Assembly: GCF_033473495.1 (NCBI RefSeq) | Contig: NC_088938.1 | Span: 992,001-1,056,000 of the forward strand | Direction: 5' to 3' | Source of the DNA: Cercospora beticola | Lineage: Eukaryota; Ascomycota; Dothideomycetes; Mycosphaerellales; Mycosphaerellaceae | Length of the DNA stretch: 64,000 nt | Shown here: positions 23,442 through 33,926 of the stretch, piece after piece | Layout of the letters: every line of letters starts with the position of its first letter | Numbering within the stretch: the first letter of the stretch is position 1 | Notes under the pieces: generated by a model | Told to the model about the DNA's origin: nothing | Databases searched by the model: none | What the model saw: only the letters and a program-made list of their open reading frames with translations | Translations under genes and position numbers: made by a program

Positions 23442-25005
23442 GTGTTGGACTGCCACACGGCGCGTGAAACAAGCAATCCACGCGCTTTGCGCAGACGCAG
23501 GCGGTCAAGAGGATCCCCGATCAGCCTCGTGATTGATCACGACGTGACACTGCGGCCTGCGATGCAGCTTGCCGTACCGAGCCACGGAAGTCTCTTTCGA
23601 CGTCTGTTCAATGGGATTTGTATCAAGGAAGATGACGGCGAGCGGGAGAAAAATCTCATTTTGTTTGACAGGACGCATAGCAATCGCAGACGCTTCGCGG
23701 TGACAGCACAACACAGTAAAAGCATCAGCAGAGCACTGGCGGCTTCGCCACCAACGAGTGCCCGCCACTCGGGAAAAGATGCACCATTTCAGCTTGAATT
23801 CGCAAGAATGACTACAGTCACGCTACGGAAGCAGTGTATACTATCAAGGTATCCAAAGTGCCGAAAGGCTAAACTCAGGTCGGGCTCACCATCGTTTTCT
23901 TGTGCTGAGCTGGAAGGTCCTCATCGCTCCACTCCATGAGGAGCGGCCTCGAGGTTAAGACTTAGCCCTGTTAGCTTGCATATGTCTCGCACCGAGCACG
24001 CTGCTTCCCGTTATGCATGCGGCAGCTGTGCAGGAGCGCGCATGCCACTCAAACGCCAGGTCCCGATTGAGATACATCGCGCCATGTATCGGCTTTGCGA
24101 GACCCAACACACGCAAACGCAAGTTTGCTGGCACCATGAAGCAAGCATTTTCTGCGTCCAGCACGTCATAGTATGTAGCTGTCTATCTCGGGTCTTGGAT
24201 GCTGTGTCAAGCCGTCGACACGTAGTCTAGCACCCGCAGTAGTTCACATGCACCTTGTTGGCTAATCGTCCCGCTCGCGCATTGCTGGCATGAACTATGC
24301 CTGTGCATGGGCAATCAGTCGTTCTCTCAGCCTCAATCCAGTCCTGCGACGTGAGCGACACGATGCTTCGAAGACTGTGTGACCATCATGACCAATGCCG
24401 TTGCACGCATCGTCACACGTCAGCAAGCAAATGGTTCATGTGTTGCGGACACGATACAGGTCCCACTGCGGCTAAAGCCTCTACGCGCCGATCCACCGCA
24501 CTTATGCAACCAAACGCATGAGCTCGAAAGGGCATGGGGGTCGAGCAATAAGTGCCGAAGATGCGGGCTGCCTTCTTCGAAGTGGACGCCGAGACGTTGG
24601 AGTGGCAATCAACACCAACGGATAGTCAGACGCTACTCCATCTTTTTCTTCCGTCCGGTATGGAACCTCGCATGCCCTGACAGCTGAGCAACGGGTGTGT
24701 GCTTCTCCCAACGCCGCCACGTTGTTCACAGCCGTGACAGAAGGAAAACGCAGCGGGTGTGCGTGAGAGGGAGCTCTCAAACTATAAGAATCTGTTCCAG
24801 GCACGCCAGCTCCAAGGGAAGTATCTCTCACCTGCGGCTAAGTCAAACTATCTTGTCCTTGATACCCAATTCGCGAAGTCCTTGCTTTTTGGTGCGCTGT
24901 TGCTCAAGACTTGGGCATAACCTACTAGTCCTTCGATACTCTTTCACCCATACCAGTCAGCAACCCAAACTACGCTTCCTTTCATTTGGAGCCTTTTTTG
25001 CAACA
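23442..25005. other. 1.5-kb gene-free region
   Basis: Only short frames without recognisable protein features occur. The right end should contain the promoter of the dsRNA-binding protein gene. Confidence 0.5.
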
Positions 25006-25483
25006 ATGTCTTCTCCCACTTCTTCTCAAGGCACTGCTGGCGGTGCCCCGTCCAGTCCCCACCAAGACCGACTGATCAGTAAGAACCCACCCAGCAAATC
25101 GGCCACGACAAGCAACACGACTGACCGCGCACCCACCAGGCTTCTGCCGCCAGCAAGGCGTCCGATCGCCCAATTTCCAAATCGTCTCCGACCGCCGAGG
25201 TAAGCCTGCACAAACACGTTCTTCCAGAAATACCCTTACCTACCCATGCTTATACTTTCTTCTTGCACCAGGTGGACGTACAGCCTGGAGCTGCGTCGTC
25301 ACCGTCCAAGGCACCCCGATCTCCGCACGATTTTGGTACGATGGCCAATATGTCAACAACGCGCGGGAAGACGCCGCCGAGAGAGCTCTGCAGATGCTCG
25401 GCGTCTTACCGGCTCCTCCAAGTCAGCCTCCCATCCATCTGCGTCAAGGTAGTCAGCAGTACTACGGCATGATCAACAGCTAA
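25006..25483 (+). CDS. Small double-stranded RNA-binding domain protein
   Basis: Three short exons (25006-25078, 25140-25199, 25272-25483) with introns of 61 and 72 nt give 114 residues. The first intron has a textbook branch point (gactgac) and acceptor (caccag). Only this splicing brings together FCRQQGVRSPNFQIVSD, the N-terminal half, and GRTAWSCVVTVQG, ARFWYDG and NNAREDAAERAL, the second half of a dsRBD-like fold. The conserved C-terminal helix (AREDAAERAL) is present. Such domains bind dsRNA, or serve protein contacts, in RNA processing and silencing. Here the domain is almost the whole protein, so it may act as an adaptor; this is inference. Confidence 0.75.
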
Positions 25484-26518
25484 ATTTTTTTTCTTTTGTT
25501 CTCGACATGAAGACCCTGCAACGACTTGATCCTCCTCGATGCTCATCGTTAACAAGACGAGACGAGTTCCGATTTTTTCTTTCTGGTTTGCTGCTGGGTT
25601 TCATCAGGTGCATGGGAGCTGCGGTTTGTGTAGGATATTTTCTTCTCCGGGAGAAATGGGAAATTCATGGGCAAGCTAGTAGAGTAGCATTGGCGTTTTT
25701 GGTTCCTGGGTCAGAAGGGAAAAGGTCGGATGGGGCAGCGCGTGGGAGGCCTGGTGGGTGAGCGCATTGCCAGGTGGCTGGAGAAACGGGACCGCATCTA
25801 GCATTGCAGCGGCATCGGCTTGGTCTGGATGGGGGTTTTGGTCTTTCGTTGATGGTGGAATCTTCCTCAGCAGTAGAGCATAGCGCAGGATATGAGATCT
25901 GGAAGCGCCCGATCATGCATTTTCCTTGCCGTTTCTGTCTCTCGCTCTTTCCGCATGTCGTTGATACACATCCAAACTCTGTCCTTCCCCTTGCTCCCTG
26001 TGCTCCGAGTCCTCGGCCAAGCTTCTGCCATGACTAATCACCATTTTCGCTGCCGAGCGCAAGTCCTCCGCCGATGCACGTTCACGTTACATTTCCATCT
26101 CATGCACAAAGATAAGGCCTTCGCTTAAGAGATAGAGCCCACTCGCGGATCGCCGTAATGCATCGCTTTTTGCTCCTCCACGAGATTGTCGACGAACCTC
26201 AAGAGCGCATAAAATGGTAAGATCAGGGCTGAATTAGCTGAACGCAGATCCACTCAGTAGGGCAAAGCATCGAACTTCCTTTGGTGGCGTTCTCTTTCAC
26301 ATTCAATTCTTCAAGATCGCTTGCGATATTCTCATTTCTGGACCTTCTCACATTACACAGACCAGAGAAGGTAGATCCTGCAGCGGTCCGGCCCTATCTC
26401 TCTGTGCTTTGCCACGAGATCTTGATGCAATAACATAAGCCAGCTGAAAGGCCATTTACAGGAAAATTCCAGGACAGCACGACAGATACGCAGCAAACAG
26501 AGCTGACATTGGAAGAAA
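25484..26518. other. Control region of the purine permease gene
   Basis: No supported gene is visible. The stretch contains a T-rich run after the upstream stop codon and two GATA-type sites at 26110-26135. Confidence 0.5.
26110..26135 (+). promoter_or_regulatory. Two HGATAR sites upstream of the purine permease
   Basis: AGATAAG at 26110-26116 and AGATAG at 26130-26135 fit HGATAR, the binding consensus of AreA-type GATA factors that activate nitrogen-scavenging genes. They lie about 400 bp before the permease start codon. Binding is inferred from the motif and the gene type only. Confidence 0.45.
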
Positions 26519-28444
26519 ATGTCTTCACAAGATTACGTGAAAGACGACCACCCAGACCAGATCATACCCAGCAAAACTCGGAGGCAGACATGGTCCGATC
26601 GAAGACGAGCACTCGTCAAGGCCTTCACCACACGAGAAGGCCTTATCGGCAACTACGACTATGCATTTCTCTTCACCCCGAATGTACCATTTATGAAGCG
26701 ATCACGACGAGCAGCGCCTTTCTTCGGGCTCAATGATCACATGCCAGTCTTCCTCGCCCTACTTCTTGGACTTCAGCATGCTTTGGCCATGCTGGCAGGC
26801 ATTATCGCTCCTCCTATCATTCTTTCTGGAGCAGCAAATTTTGAGCCAGAGGTCCAGAACTATCTTGTCAGCACAGCACTCATTGTTTGTGCAATATTAT
26901 CATCGATACAAATTTCTAGATTCCACATATGGAGGACACCTTACTACCTCGGGACTGGTTTGATATCGGTGGTCGGAGTCTCCTTTTCAACAATCCCAGT
27001 CGCGACAGGAGCTCTGTCGCAAATGTACCAGACTGGTTATTGTCCTACTGCGGCAGACGGAACGCAGCTACCTTGTCCTCGTGGATATGGAGCGATTCTA
27101 GGCACGCAATGTATCTGCGCGCTTCTGGAAGTTGGTCTCTCATTCATGCCGCCGAAATGGTTGAAGAAGATCTTTCCACCACTGGTTACTGGTCCGACTG
27201 TGCTTCTCATCGGTGTTGCGCTTATCCGTACTGGAATGACCAACTGGGCAGGCGGTACAGGTGACTGCTCATCGCGACCTGAAAGTGGTCTTAACCAGCT
27301 GTGTCCAACGATCAACGCGCCACATCCTTTGCCATGGGGAAGTGCTGAGTTTATCGGGCTAGGCTTTCTGGTGTTCGTAACGATCATTTTGTGCGAGAGA
27401 TTTGGAGCACCGATCATGAAGAGTTGCTCGGTCGTGCTCGGACTGCTGGTTGGTTGCATTGTCGCTGCGGCATGTGGCTACTTCGATCGATCTGGTGAGT
27501 TGGGTCTGCAGAGGTTTGGAGAGACACGACTAACATCTGATAGGCATCGATGCTGCTCCAGTCGCAAGCTTCATCTGGGTGCACACGTTCCCTCTCTCAG
27601 TCTACGGGCCTCTTGTGCTCCCACTGCTGGCAGTGTACATCGTGCTCACTATGGAGGCGATCGGAGACGTGACAGCAACGTGCGATGTATCGCGGCTCCA
27701 GGTCGACGGGCCCATGTTCGATAGCCGCATTCAAGGCGGTGTACTTGCCGATGGGATCAATGGTCTTCTTGCTGGGTGAGTGAGAAGATGCACGCGAATC
27801 CTCTACATTTACTGACTTTGGCTAGTCTGTGCACAATCACTCCCATGTCTGTGTTCGCACAGAACAACGGCGTGATAGCTCTCACACGATGCGCGAACAG
27901 AAAGGCCGGTTATGCTTGCTGCTTGTGGCTTCTCATCATGGGCATCTTTGCCAAATTCGCGGCAGCTCTCGTCTCGATCCCCAGCTCTGTTCTCGGCGGC
28001 ATGACTACATTCCTGTTTTCTGCAGTGGCCGCAGCTGGTGTACGTATCATGTCAACAATGCCCTGGACGAGACGAAACCGCTTCATTTTGACAGCGGCAT
28101 TCACTCTCGGCTTCGGTGCTACATTGGTGCCAGAATGGGTAAGTGACATCGGTGTTAGAAGTGCGAAGGGATGGTAGCTGATCGAGATACAGTTCTCCTA
28201 CGTATTCACCTATTCCGGTGACAATCGAGCGCTGCTTGGCTTCTTCAATGCAATCTCGCTCGTCATGGAGACAGGCTTCGCCATTGCAGCTTTCGTGTCT
28301 TTGATTCTCAATTTGGCTTTGCCAGAAGAAGACGAGGATATGGAAACCCCTGAGCTCACAGCAAATACTGCTGACGAGCAGGACGATCGAGAAGAATGGG
28401 ACAGGATACAAGGCGCAAAGACGGCGTCTGGGACGAAGGCATGA
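26519..28444 (+). CDS. uapC: Uric acid-xanthine permease (NAT/NCS2 family)
   Basis: Four exons (26519-27494, 27544-27775, 27826-28138, 28193-28444) with introns of 49-54 nt give 590 residues. The protein imports purines (uric acid, xanthine) with protons across the plasma membrane so that they can serve as nitrogen source. The family signature is complete as QNNGVIALTR at 415-424. Glu363 (in MEAIGD), Asp395 (in GGVLADG), Gln415 and Asn416 sit at the positions of the substrate-site residues of Aspergillus UapA with one constant offset. About 12-14 hydrophobic segments are visible, with hydrophilic ends. The symbol marks UapA/UapC similarity; the two cannot be told apart here. Upstream GATA sites fit nitrogen control. 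Confidence 0.93.
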
Positions 28445-28818
28445 GGTTACTTTAGATCGACAGTCAACAAACACAAGGTCTGATAAACTTAAATTTCCCT
28501 CAAGATGACTTTGCTTTCATCGTTCGGTTTGAAGTGATCGTGGAGTGGTGGAAGTGCTCGGCTGACCACATCGGGCAAGCCGGCGTTCAAAGCTCTCCCC
28601 TCACTGTTCCTCCACAGCTTCCTTCTGACCATCCACATTGATCCGCCCCTCGTGCACGTATAAGTCTCAATGTGGAGCTGCTGGGCGTTCCAGACCGTAA
28701 GTGTTGCACATCACTCCTCGTCTCATTGAACTTCGCATGATACCTGCCTCATTGCACATCTTTTACGAAAAAGCCCCGAGCACCACATCCCAAGCACAGT
28801 ACATAACGCAGCATCAAC
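28445..28818. other. Intergenic upstream of the DhaK gene
   Basis: This stretch is the promoter and leader of the rightward DhaK-like gene. No specific element is recognised. Confidence 0.5.
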
Positions 28819-30009
28819 ATGACAACAGAAACAGCGAAACAACCTCCTCCAGCAAAAGAAACCTTCCACTTCATAAACGATCCCGCAGAAGCCATCAACG
28901 ATGCCCTCACCGGCCTCACCCACCTCAAACCCAACCTCTCCTACAACGCCGAATACAAAATCGTCTACCGCAACGACCTCTCCACCTTCAGCGAATCGCA
29001 CGTAACAACAATAGGCTTCGCCGGCGGAGGCCACGAACCCATGTTCGGAGGCTTCGTAGGCCATAATTACCTCTCCGCCTACGTCTCAGGCAACATCTTC
29101 GCCTCACCAACCGCAGCTCAAATCTTCGAAGCGATTAAAATGTGTCAACCCGCAGATGGACAAAAGAGTAAAGGGACATTGATTGTATGCGGGAATTATA
29201 CAGGTGATATTTTGAATGCTGGATTGGCGATTACGAGGGCGCAGGCGGCGGGGTATAAAGTGTATTTCAAGCCTGTGGGAGATGATGTGGCTGTGGGGAG
29301 GAAGAAGGGAGGGAAAGTGGGGAGAAGAGGGTTAAGTGGGCACTTGGTTGCTTTGAAGAGTGCTTGTGCGCTTGCGGAGAGGGGAGAATCGTTAGAGAGA
29401 GTTGCGGAGGTGATGGAGTATGTTGCGGATAATGTTGGGACGATTGGAGTGGCGTTTGATAGGTATGGAAAGGTCGTGATGAGTGGTTATGTTGAGAGAA
29501 GTTGCTGACGATTTTGTTACAGGGTCGCTCTGCCGAATGCTACGTTGACGGATCTTCAGACTCTGCCTCCGGCGACGATAGAGCTCGGAATGGGAGCTCA
29601 TGGTGAGCCTGGGTTGCAGCAAATCTCTCCAATCCCTTCACCGGATGCACTGGTGTCGCAAATGCTTGATCTCCTGCTCGATGTTTCTGATAAAGATCGA
29701 GCATTTATTCCATTCTCGAGAGCAAAGAACCCCACCACAGACAATGAGGTAGTTTTGTTATTGAACAGTTTGGGTAGCACGTCGGACGAGGTATTAGCCA
29801 GGTTTGCAGAATTGGCAAAAGCGGAGCTGGAGAGCCGTGGCTTCGTAGTGCGAAGGCTGACATTGGGGCCTTTGGTCACAAGTCTGAAGATGAGCGGCTT
29901 TGGTATCACAATTTGGAGACTTCCTCCGACCACTGGTGAGACATTGGAACGCAAAGCGGCTGTGGAGCTTTGGGATTCTCCAGTTGATGTTGTAGCGTGG
30001 CGGCAGTAA
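28819..30009 (+). CDS. Dihydroxyacetone kinase-like protein, DhaK domain only
   Basis: Two exons (28819-29462, 29523-30009) across a 60-nt intron with branch point gctgac give 376 residues. The whole length corresponds to the DhaK (Dak1) substrate-binding domain: HFINDP at the start, GGGHEP, FASPTAAQIFEAI, GNYTGDILN, and GAHGEPG with His241, the residue that binds the ketone covalently. The ATP-binding DhaL domain of normal fungal dihydroxyacetone kinases (about 580-600 residues) is absent. The glycine loop is GGGHEP instead of GGGSGHEP, two residues shorter. It may need a separate DhaL partner, act on another small sugar, or lack kinase activity. It faces the rhamnose mutarotase gene tail to tail, only about 100 bp apart. 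Confidence 0.88.
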
Positions 30010-30112
30010 TAATGTACAGCGAAGCATCTATTCAACTCTGAACACTTCCTCGAGTGGTTGCCACCTGTCACATAAGTTAACATATATTTGAGAAGAAAGC
30101 CTCGAAGCCTGC

Positions 30113-30436
30113 TTACCATCCTTTGGGATCTGTGCTGCCTTTTGCACCTTCAACCAGTGTTTCTTGCATTCCGTCGGTCATTCGCCACCATTCCTGTACC
30201 TTCGGATTCGCTTTCATTTTCTCCATGTCTGCTTCATAGTGATTGCCGACGTACTTCATCGAAGCGAACAATGTCATCGTTCTTTCGTCGAGGAAGATTG
30301 AGTAGTCGATGATGTTGCAGTCCTTAATCTGCTTGAGGACTTCTGGCCAGACAGCGGCGTGACAGTCCTTGTAAGCTTGCAGAGACTCTCGCTTCAGACG
30401 GACAATCTGGGCAATGCGACGTGGTTCGGGTCCCAT
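30113..30436 (-). CDS. L-rhamnose mutarotase
   Basis: A compact frame of 107 residues starts at the ATG at 30436 (MGPEPRRIAQIVRLKRESL). It matches the RhaM/DUF718 family in length and in its landmarks: early R-LK, YKDCHAAVWPEVL, then NYIDYSIFL-like strand (NIIDYSIFL), and W in QEWWRMTDGMQ near the end. The enzyme interconverts the alpha and beta anomers of L-rhamnose and feeds rhamnose catabolism in the cytosol. The frame is open upstream for 8 more codons and begins just after a possible splice acceptor (ccaacag), so a short upstream exon is possible. Its tail-to-tail neighbour is the DhaK-like gene. Confidence 0.88.
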   Translation of the reverse strand: MGPEPRRIAQIVRLKRESLQAYKDCHAAVWPEVLKQIKDCNIIDYSIFLDERTMTLFASMKYVGNHYEADMEKMKANPKVQEWWRMTDGMQETLVEGAKGSTDPKGW

Positions 30437-30769
30437 GATGAAGATGCCTGTTGGGGACAATATTGGTTTGTTGATTTAGTCTGATCTTCGAGCAGCATGC
30501 GACTTGAGTTTTGTTGCTCTGCTCGGTGTAACGCAGGCCGAGGCAATCTTGGTCCTGTGGAGACCTCAGTCTAGTTAGGCTTTGAAGTCTCACGGAATTG
30601 TTCTCAGGTACACGAACCAGCCGTGTGCTGCAAAGCTCGACATCATGCTCATGCAAGACCTTGCTTGTGTATGCGCAACGGAACTGTCATTTGTGCGTGA
30701 CTGAAGTAGCTCCAGACTTCTTTGACTATTTCATCGTGACATGAACCAGAATAGAATTGCCGCTTTCGA
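30437..30769. other. Intergenic between mutarotase and F-box genes
   Basis: This stretch is the promoter of the leftward mutarotase gene and the 3' end of the leftward F-box gene. Nothing else is recognised. Confidence 0.45.
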
Positions 30770-31900
30770 TCATGCAGCGTAGTCGGAGTACGATCCAAAG
30801 ACCAGCGCTCTGCCAGTGCCATCAATTTGACGACCCTGGGCAGCTTCCAGATTCAATAGGAGTCTGCTCGTAGAAATGATGACCTCTGACATTCGCGTCA
30901 GCTCCTCTGTGGTTTGCTCACACGCTCCCAATCACTTACCTTCAAGCTCAACAACATAGCTAACAGGAATTTCGTAACTACTACTTGCAAAAAGTGGTTG
31001 GTCACGTCGCCACTTCTGCTCCTTCACACGGAACTTGATACCAGATTCGTAGGCACCAGTATTCAGCCAGAGAATACTGGAATCCTTGTGAGGATCCGAG
31101 ATATAGCTGATGCTTTCAGATCGGGCTTTGCGATTGCCAGCGTCATCTTCATGAATGATTGCGATCTGTTCGCCGTCTGTCCACTGCTTGCTTTCGCATT
31201 GTTTCGACAACCATTCTCTCCAAACTCGGATTGTACCCCTACACACTTCGACGATGTTGCACATGATACCCAGTGTGCCTTCACGTCTACCCAGAAAGGC
31301 AAATGTCTCCAGTTGGGAGAAGAGGCAATCCGCATCGATTCCTATGGTTCTGGTCACAGCATTTCCAGCGTCTCTGAGCTTCGCAGCAGCAGCTTCGGCG
31401 GGCACATATGTTCGACTACCGGGAATATCACCAGCCGGATGAGGACGGGGAATGCTCAACCAGTCTGGCTCCTTGGTCACAGGTCTGAATCGACTTCGTA
31501 GTCGGCCCATACGTCCAATAATGCCCACCTGCTTGTTGCCTTGTTCGATATCATTGCTCAAATCTTGCATATCACCAGTTCCTAAAGCAGTGCAGAGCAC
31601 CTTTTGCAAAGTCCATTTGGCTGCTGGCGGGCCACACTCGAGATACAGGGTGTAGCCATCGAGAGACGCGGCGGTCTGCAGTCTTCGATGAAGTAGGCGC
31701 ACAACGAGAGAGTGGAAATGACGATTCGTGGTAGAGAAGTGAATCAGCTCTTTCGAGGGAAAGCCGCTCAGTATGTTCAGGAGAATCTGTGTCGTGATCA
31801 GCCTCTGTTGCAGAGTTGCTGGAGTGGTATTGGCATTGGATTGTCTTACTTCATTGGGTAGGGCAAAGATGCCGCACGGGCGTTGCTCTATATTCGCCAT
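30770..31900 (-). CDS. F-box protein
   Basis: Exon 1 (30940-31900) runs to a consensus donor (gtaagt). After a 54-nt intron with branch point gctgac, exon 2 (30770-30885) adds EVIISTRLLLNLEAAQG and ends at a stop, giving 358 residues. Without splicing the frame would stop three codons after the exon. Residues about 30-75 (LITTQILLNILSGFPSKELI and HFSTTNRHFHSLV) look like an F-box, the short helical motif that binds Skp1 in SCF ubiquitin ligases. The rest has no repeat domain that I recognise, so its target is unknown. Confidence 0.75.
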
Positions 31901-32150
31901 GTCTACAAAAGTACAACTGTTGCAGTGAGGAGAGATGCTTGAATCATCCAGACTGATGCCACAACTAATCTCCAGACCGCGTTACAGATGCTCATCGGCT
32001 CAAAGGATGACGATCACACCTGCCTCGTGACCGCGTGTCACTATCGCGTACCCCGCTGTCTGTGCGCCGAGACGCCACTTCCCCAGTCGACATCACTGCA
32101 CTCTGACTTCGACTTTGACCTCCTTCGTCAAAAGCATCGCACTTCCGCTC

Positions 32151-33926
32151 ATGAACACGCCTCAGCCGATAACGATGGGAGGTGTGCAGCAATTCGTGCT
32201 TCGCCAAAATGGCATGGCCCAGTACGATGGCGCTGACGACGGGAAGCCGCCAAAACGCAAACCAAGCAAAGGCAGGTCCGCGGACGATGCCAAAATGAAA
32301 GTCTCAAAAGACGACCTCGCACAAGTCAACAACAAGGTAGAAGCCAACAGCCAGAGGGCGCGGGACAGCGTTCAAGGCTCGAAACGAAACACTCGATCGC
32401 AGTCAAAGAACAACAACGGGCGGGACATTTACGATACTGACGCCAGCATTGCCGATCACACATCCGCGACAGGCAGCACTCAGCTAGCGAAGACCAGTCA
32501 GCCTCGCCAGCAGCATGTATCCACCACGACGCAGATGCAAGGCCGTGACGACAATGAGGCAATCGGTTCTGGGTTTGGCGAGGAAGACATTCCTGCAGGT
32601 GCTACACGTCAAGCTCCAAACAGTGGCAATCCAAACGCACTTGTACAGAAAACTGTGCCAGGGGATTCGTACCCATCCACAAGTCAGCCATCTGAAGTCC
32701 ACCCGAACGATAACCGCGCGATGCAGCAAGCATACCATGCGCACTCTCATCACGCGCAGCCTGTCCCGGTGGGAAGAGGCGTCGCAAGGGGTCAAGTAGG
32801 CATGACTGCACCCAGAGCACATGTGCCGCAGGCAACGATGCCCTCGCAGCCTGTTCTGGTAGATCCAAACCTCACCGGCGAAGGCGGCGGCTTTGCATGG
32901 GGCAAGCCGTCCAACACCCAACCACACACGGGCTACAATTTTCCTCCAGTACATCGCCCTCCACAGACACAAGCAGGCCCTCAGCCGCACATGATGCCAC
33001 CTAACCCACAGATACAAGGACCTCTGCAGCCACAAATGATGCTTCCCAATCCACAGATGCAGCACCATCCTACACGCTATCAATCTCCAGTCAATCGACC
33101 AGAGCGAGAAACAAATTCCTCGGCTAGACATGTGACTGGCGAGAAGCAGACCCACGCCCGCCCGCCAGCCAAGCGCAACCCTTCTCAAGAACCGACGCAG
33201 CAACTGAGTGAGACCGGTCACGAATCAGACATCTCAAACGATGCTCCGGACTTCGCGCAATTACCAGAGCTCAAGCGACGTCCTCTGCACAACTCGGCAA
33301 AGACTGAATATGAGCAGCCGCCTCCATCTGATCCGCCTGCGGAAAGTGACCCCCAACTCCCGGAGTCAGCGTATCACGACCAGATGGCTGGACGTCACTA
33401 TAGTGATACGGCCGAGCGGGGTGTCGTCGAGCATTACTCTGGAGATGCACCGCCTGACGATGAGCCTCCGCTTGAAGACGAGCCAGAATTTGATTATGAT
33501 CCGGGAGAATTACTCAAGATGAGCTACGCGCAGCTCAAGTCCCAGCCTTTTGACCTTGATCCGCGTGCAAAGAAGCCCGATCTATCGCATGACGATCCGA
33601 CGCCCTCTTTGCACGAGAAGCTCGCCACTGCCATAGAATTCGACCCGGAAGGTCAAGAAACCTTCTTCAAGAGTCTCGACATAGACGAATGGGAAGAAGC
33701 TGGAGAGTGGTTCCTTGAACGCTTCAGCGACATCCTTGGGGCGATCAAAGCATCCCGTAGACAGAAGCGCAAGCTTGCCCTCGAATTCGAGGGCAAGATC
33801 GATCAGCGGCATGAGAGTGTGACCAAGAAACAGAAGCTTACTCAGGCTGCATTGAACGAGATGAAGGAGAGCGGCGGAAAGGTCCTACAAGGCACGCCGA
33901 GGAAGTCGAGAAAGTCGAAGAAGTGA
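32151..33926 (+). CDS. Ecm11-domain protein
   Basis: A single exon encodes 591 residues from the ATG at 32151. The first 440 residues are low in complexity, rich in Gln, Pro, Ser and Asn. The C-terminal 150 residues are ordered and match the Ecm11 domain: DYDPGELLKMSYAQLKSQPF, then FDLDP, TLHEKL-like SLHEKL, and a long charged helix (EEAGEWFLERFSDILG). Budding yeast Ecm11 is a component of the synaptonemal complex central region in meiosis; in filamentous fungi the role is less clear. The protein ends in a basic tail (RKSRKSKK), in keeping with a nuclear location. Confidence 0.85.
   Translation: MNTPQPITMGGVQQFVLRQNGMAQYDGADDGKPPKRKPSKGRSADDAKMKVSKDDLAQVNNKVEANSQRARDSVQGSKRNTRSQSKNNNGRDIYDTDASIADHTSATGSTQLAKTSQPRQQHVSTTTQMQGRDDNEAIGSGFGEEDIPAGATRQAPNSGNPNALVQKTVPGDSYPSTSQPSEVHPNDNRAMQQAYHAHSHHAQPVPVGRGVARGQVGMTAPRAHVPQATMPSQPVLVDPNLTGEGGGFAWGKPSNTQPHTGYNFPPVHRPPQTQAGPQPHMMPPNPQIQGPLQPQMMLPNPQMQHHPTRYQSPVNRPERETNSSARHVTGEKQTHARPPAKRNPSQEPTQQLSETGHESDISNDAPDFAQLPELKRRPLHNSAKTEYEQPPPSDPPAESDPQLPESAYHDQMAGRHYSDTAERGVVEHYSGDAPPDDEPPLEDEPEFDYDPGELLKMSYAQLKSQPFDLDPRAKKPDLSHDDPTPSLHEKLATAIEFDPEGQETFFKSLDIDEWEEAGEWFLERFSDILGAIKASRRQKRKLALEFEGKIDQRHESVTKKQKLTQAALNEMKESGGKVLQGTPRKSRKSKK

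Noticed and set aside
23442..23939. Open frame directly after the conserved protein's stop
   Set aside because: It starts in the 3' flank, is basic and irregular in composition, and has no conserved motif.
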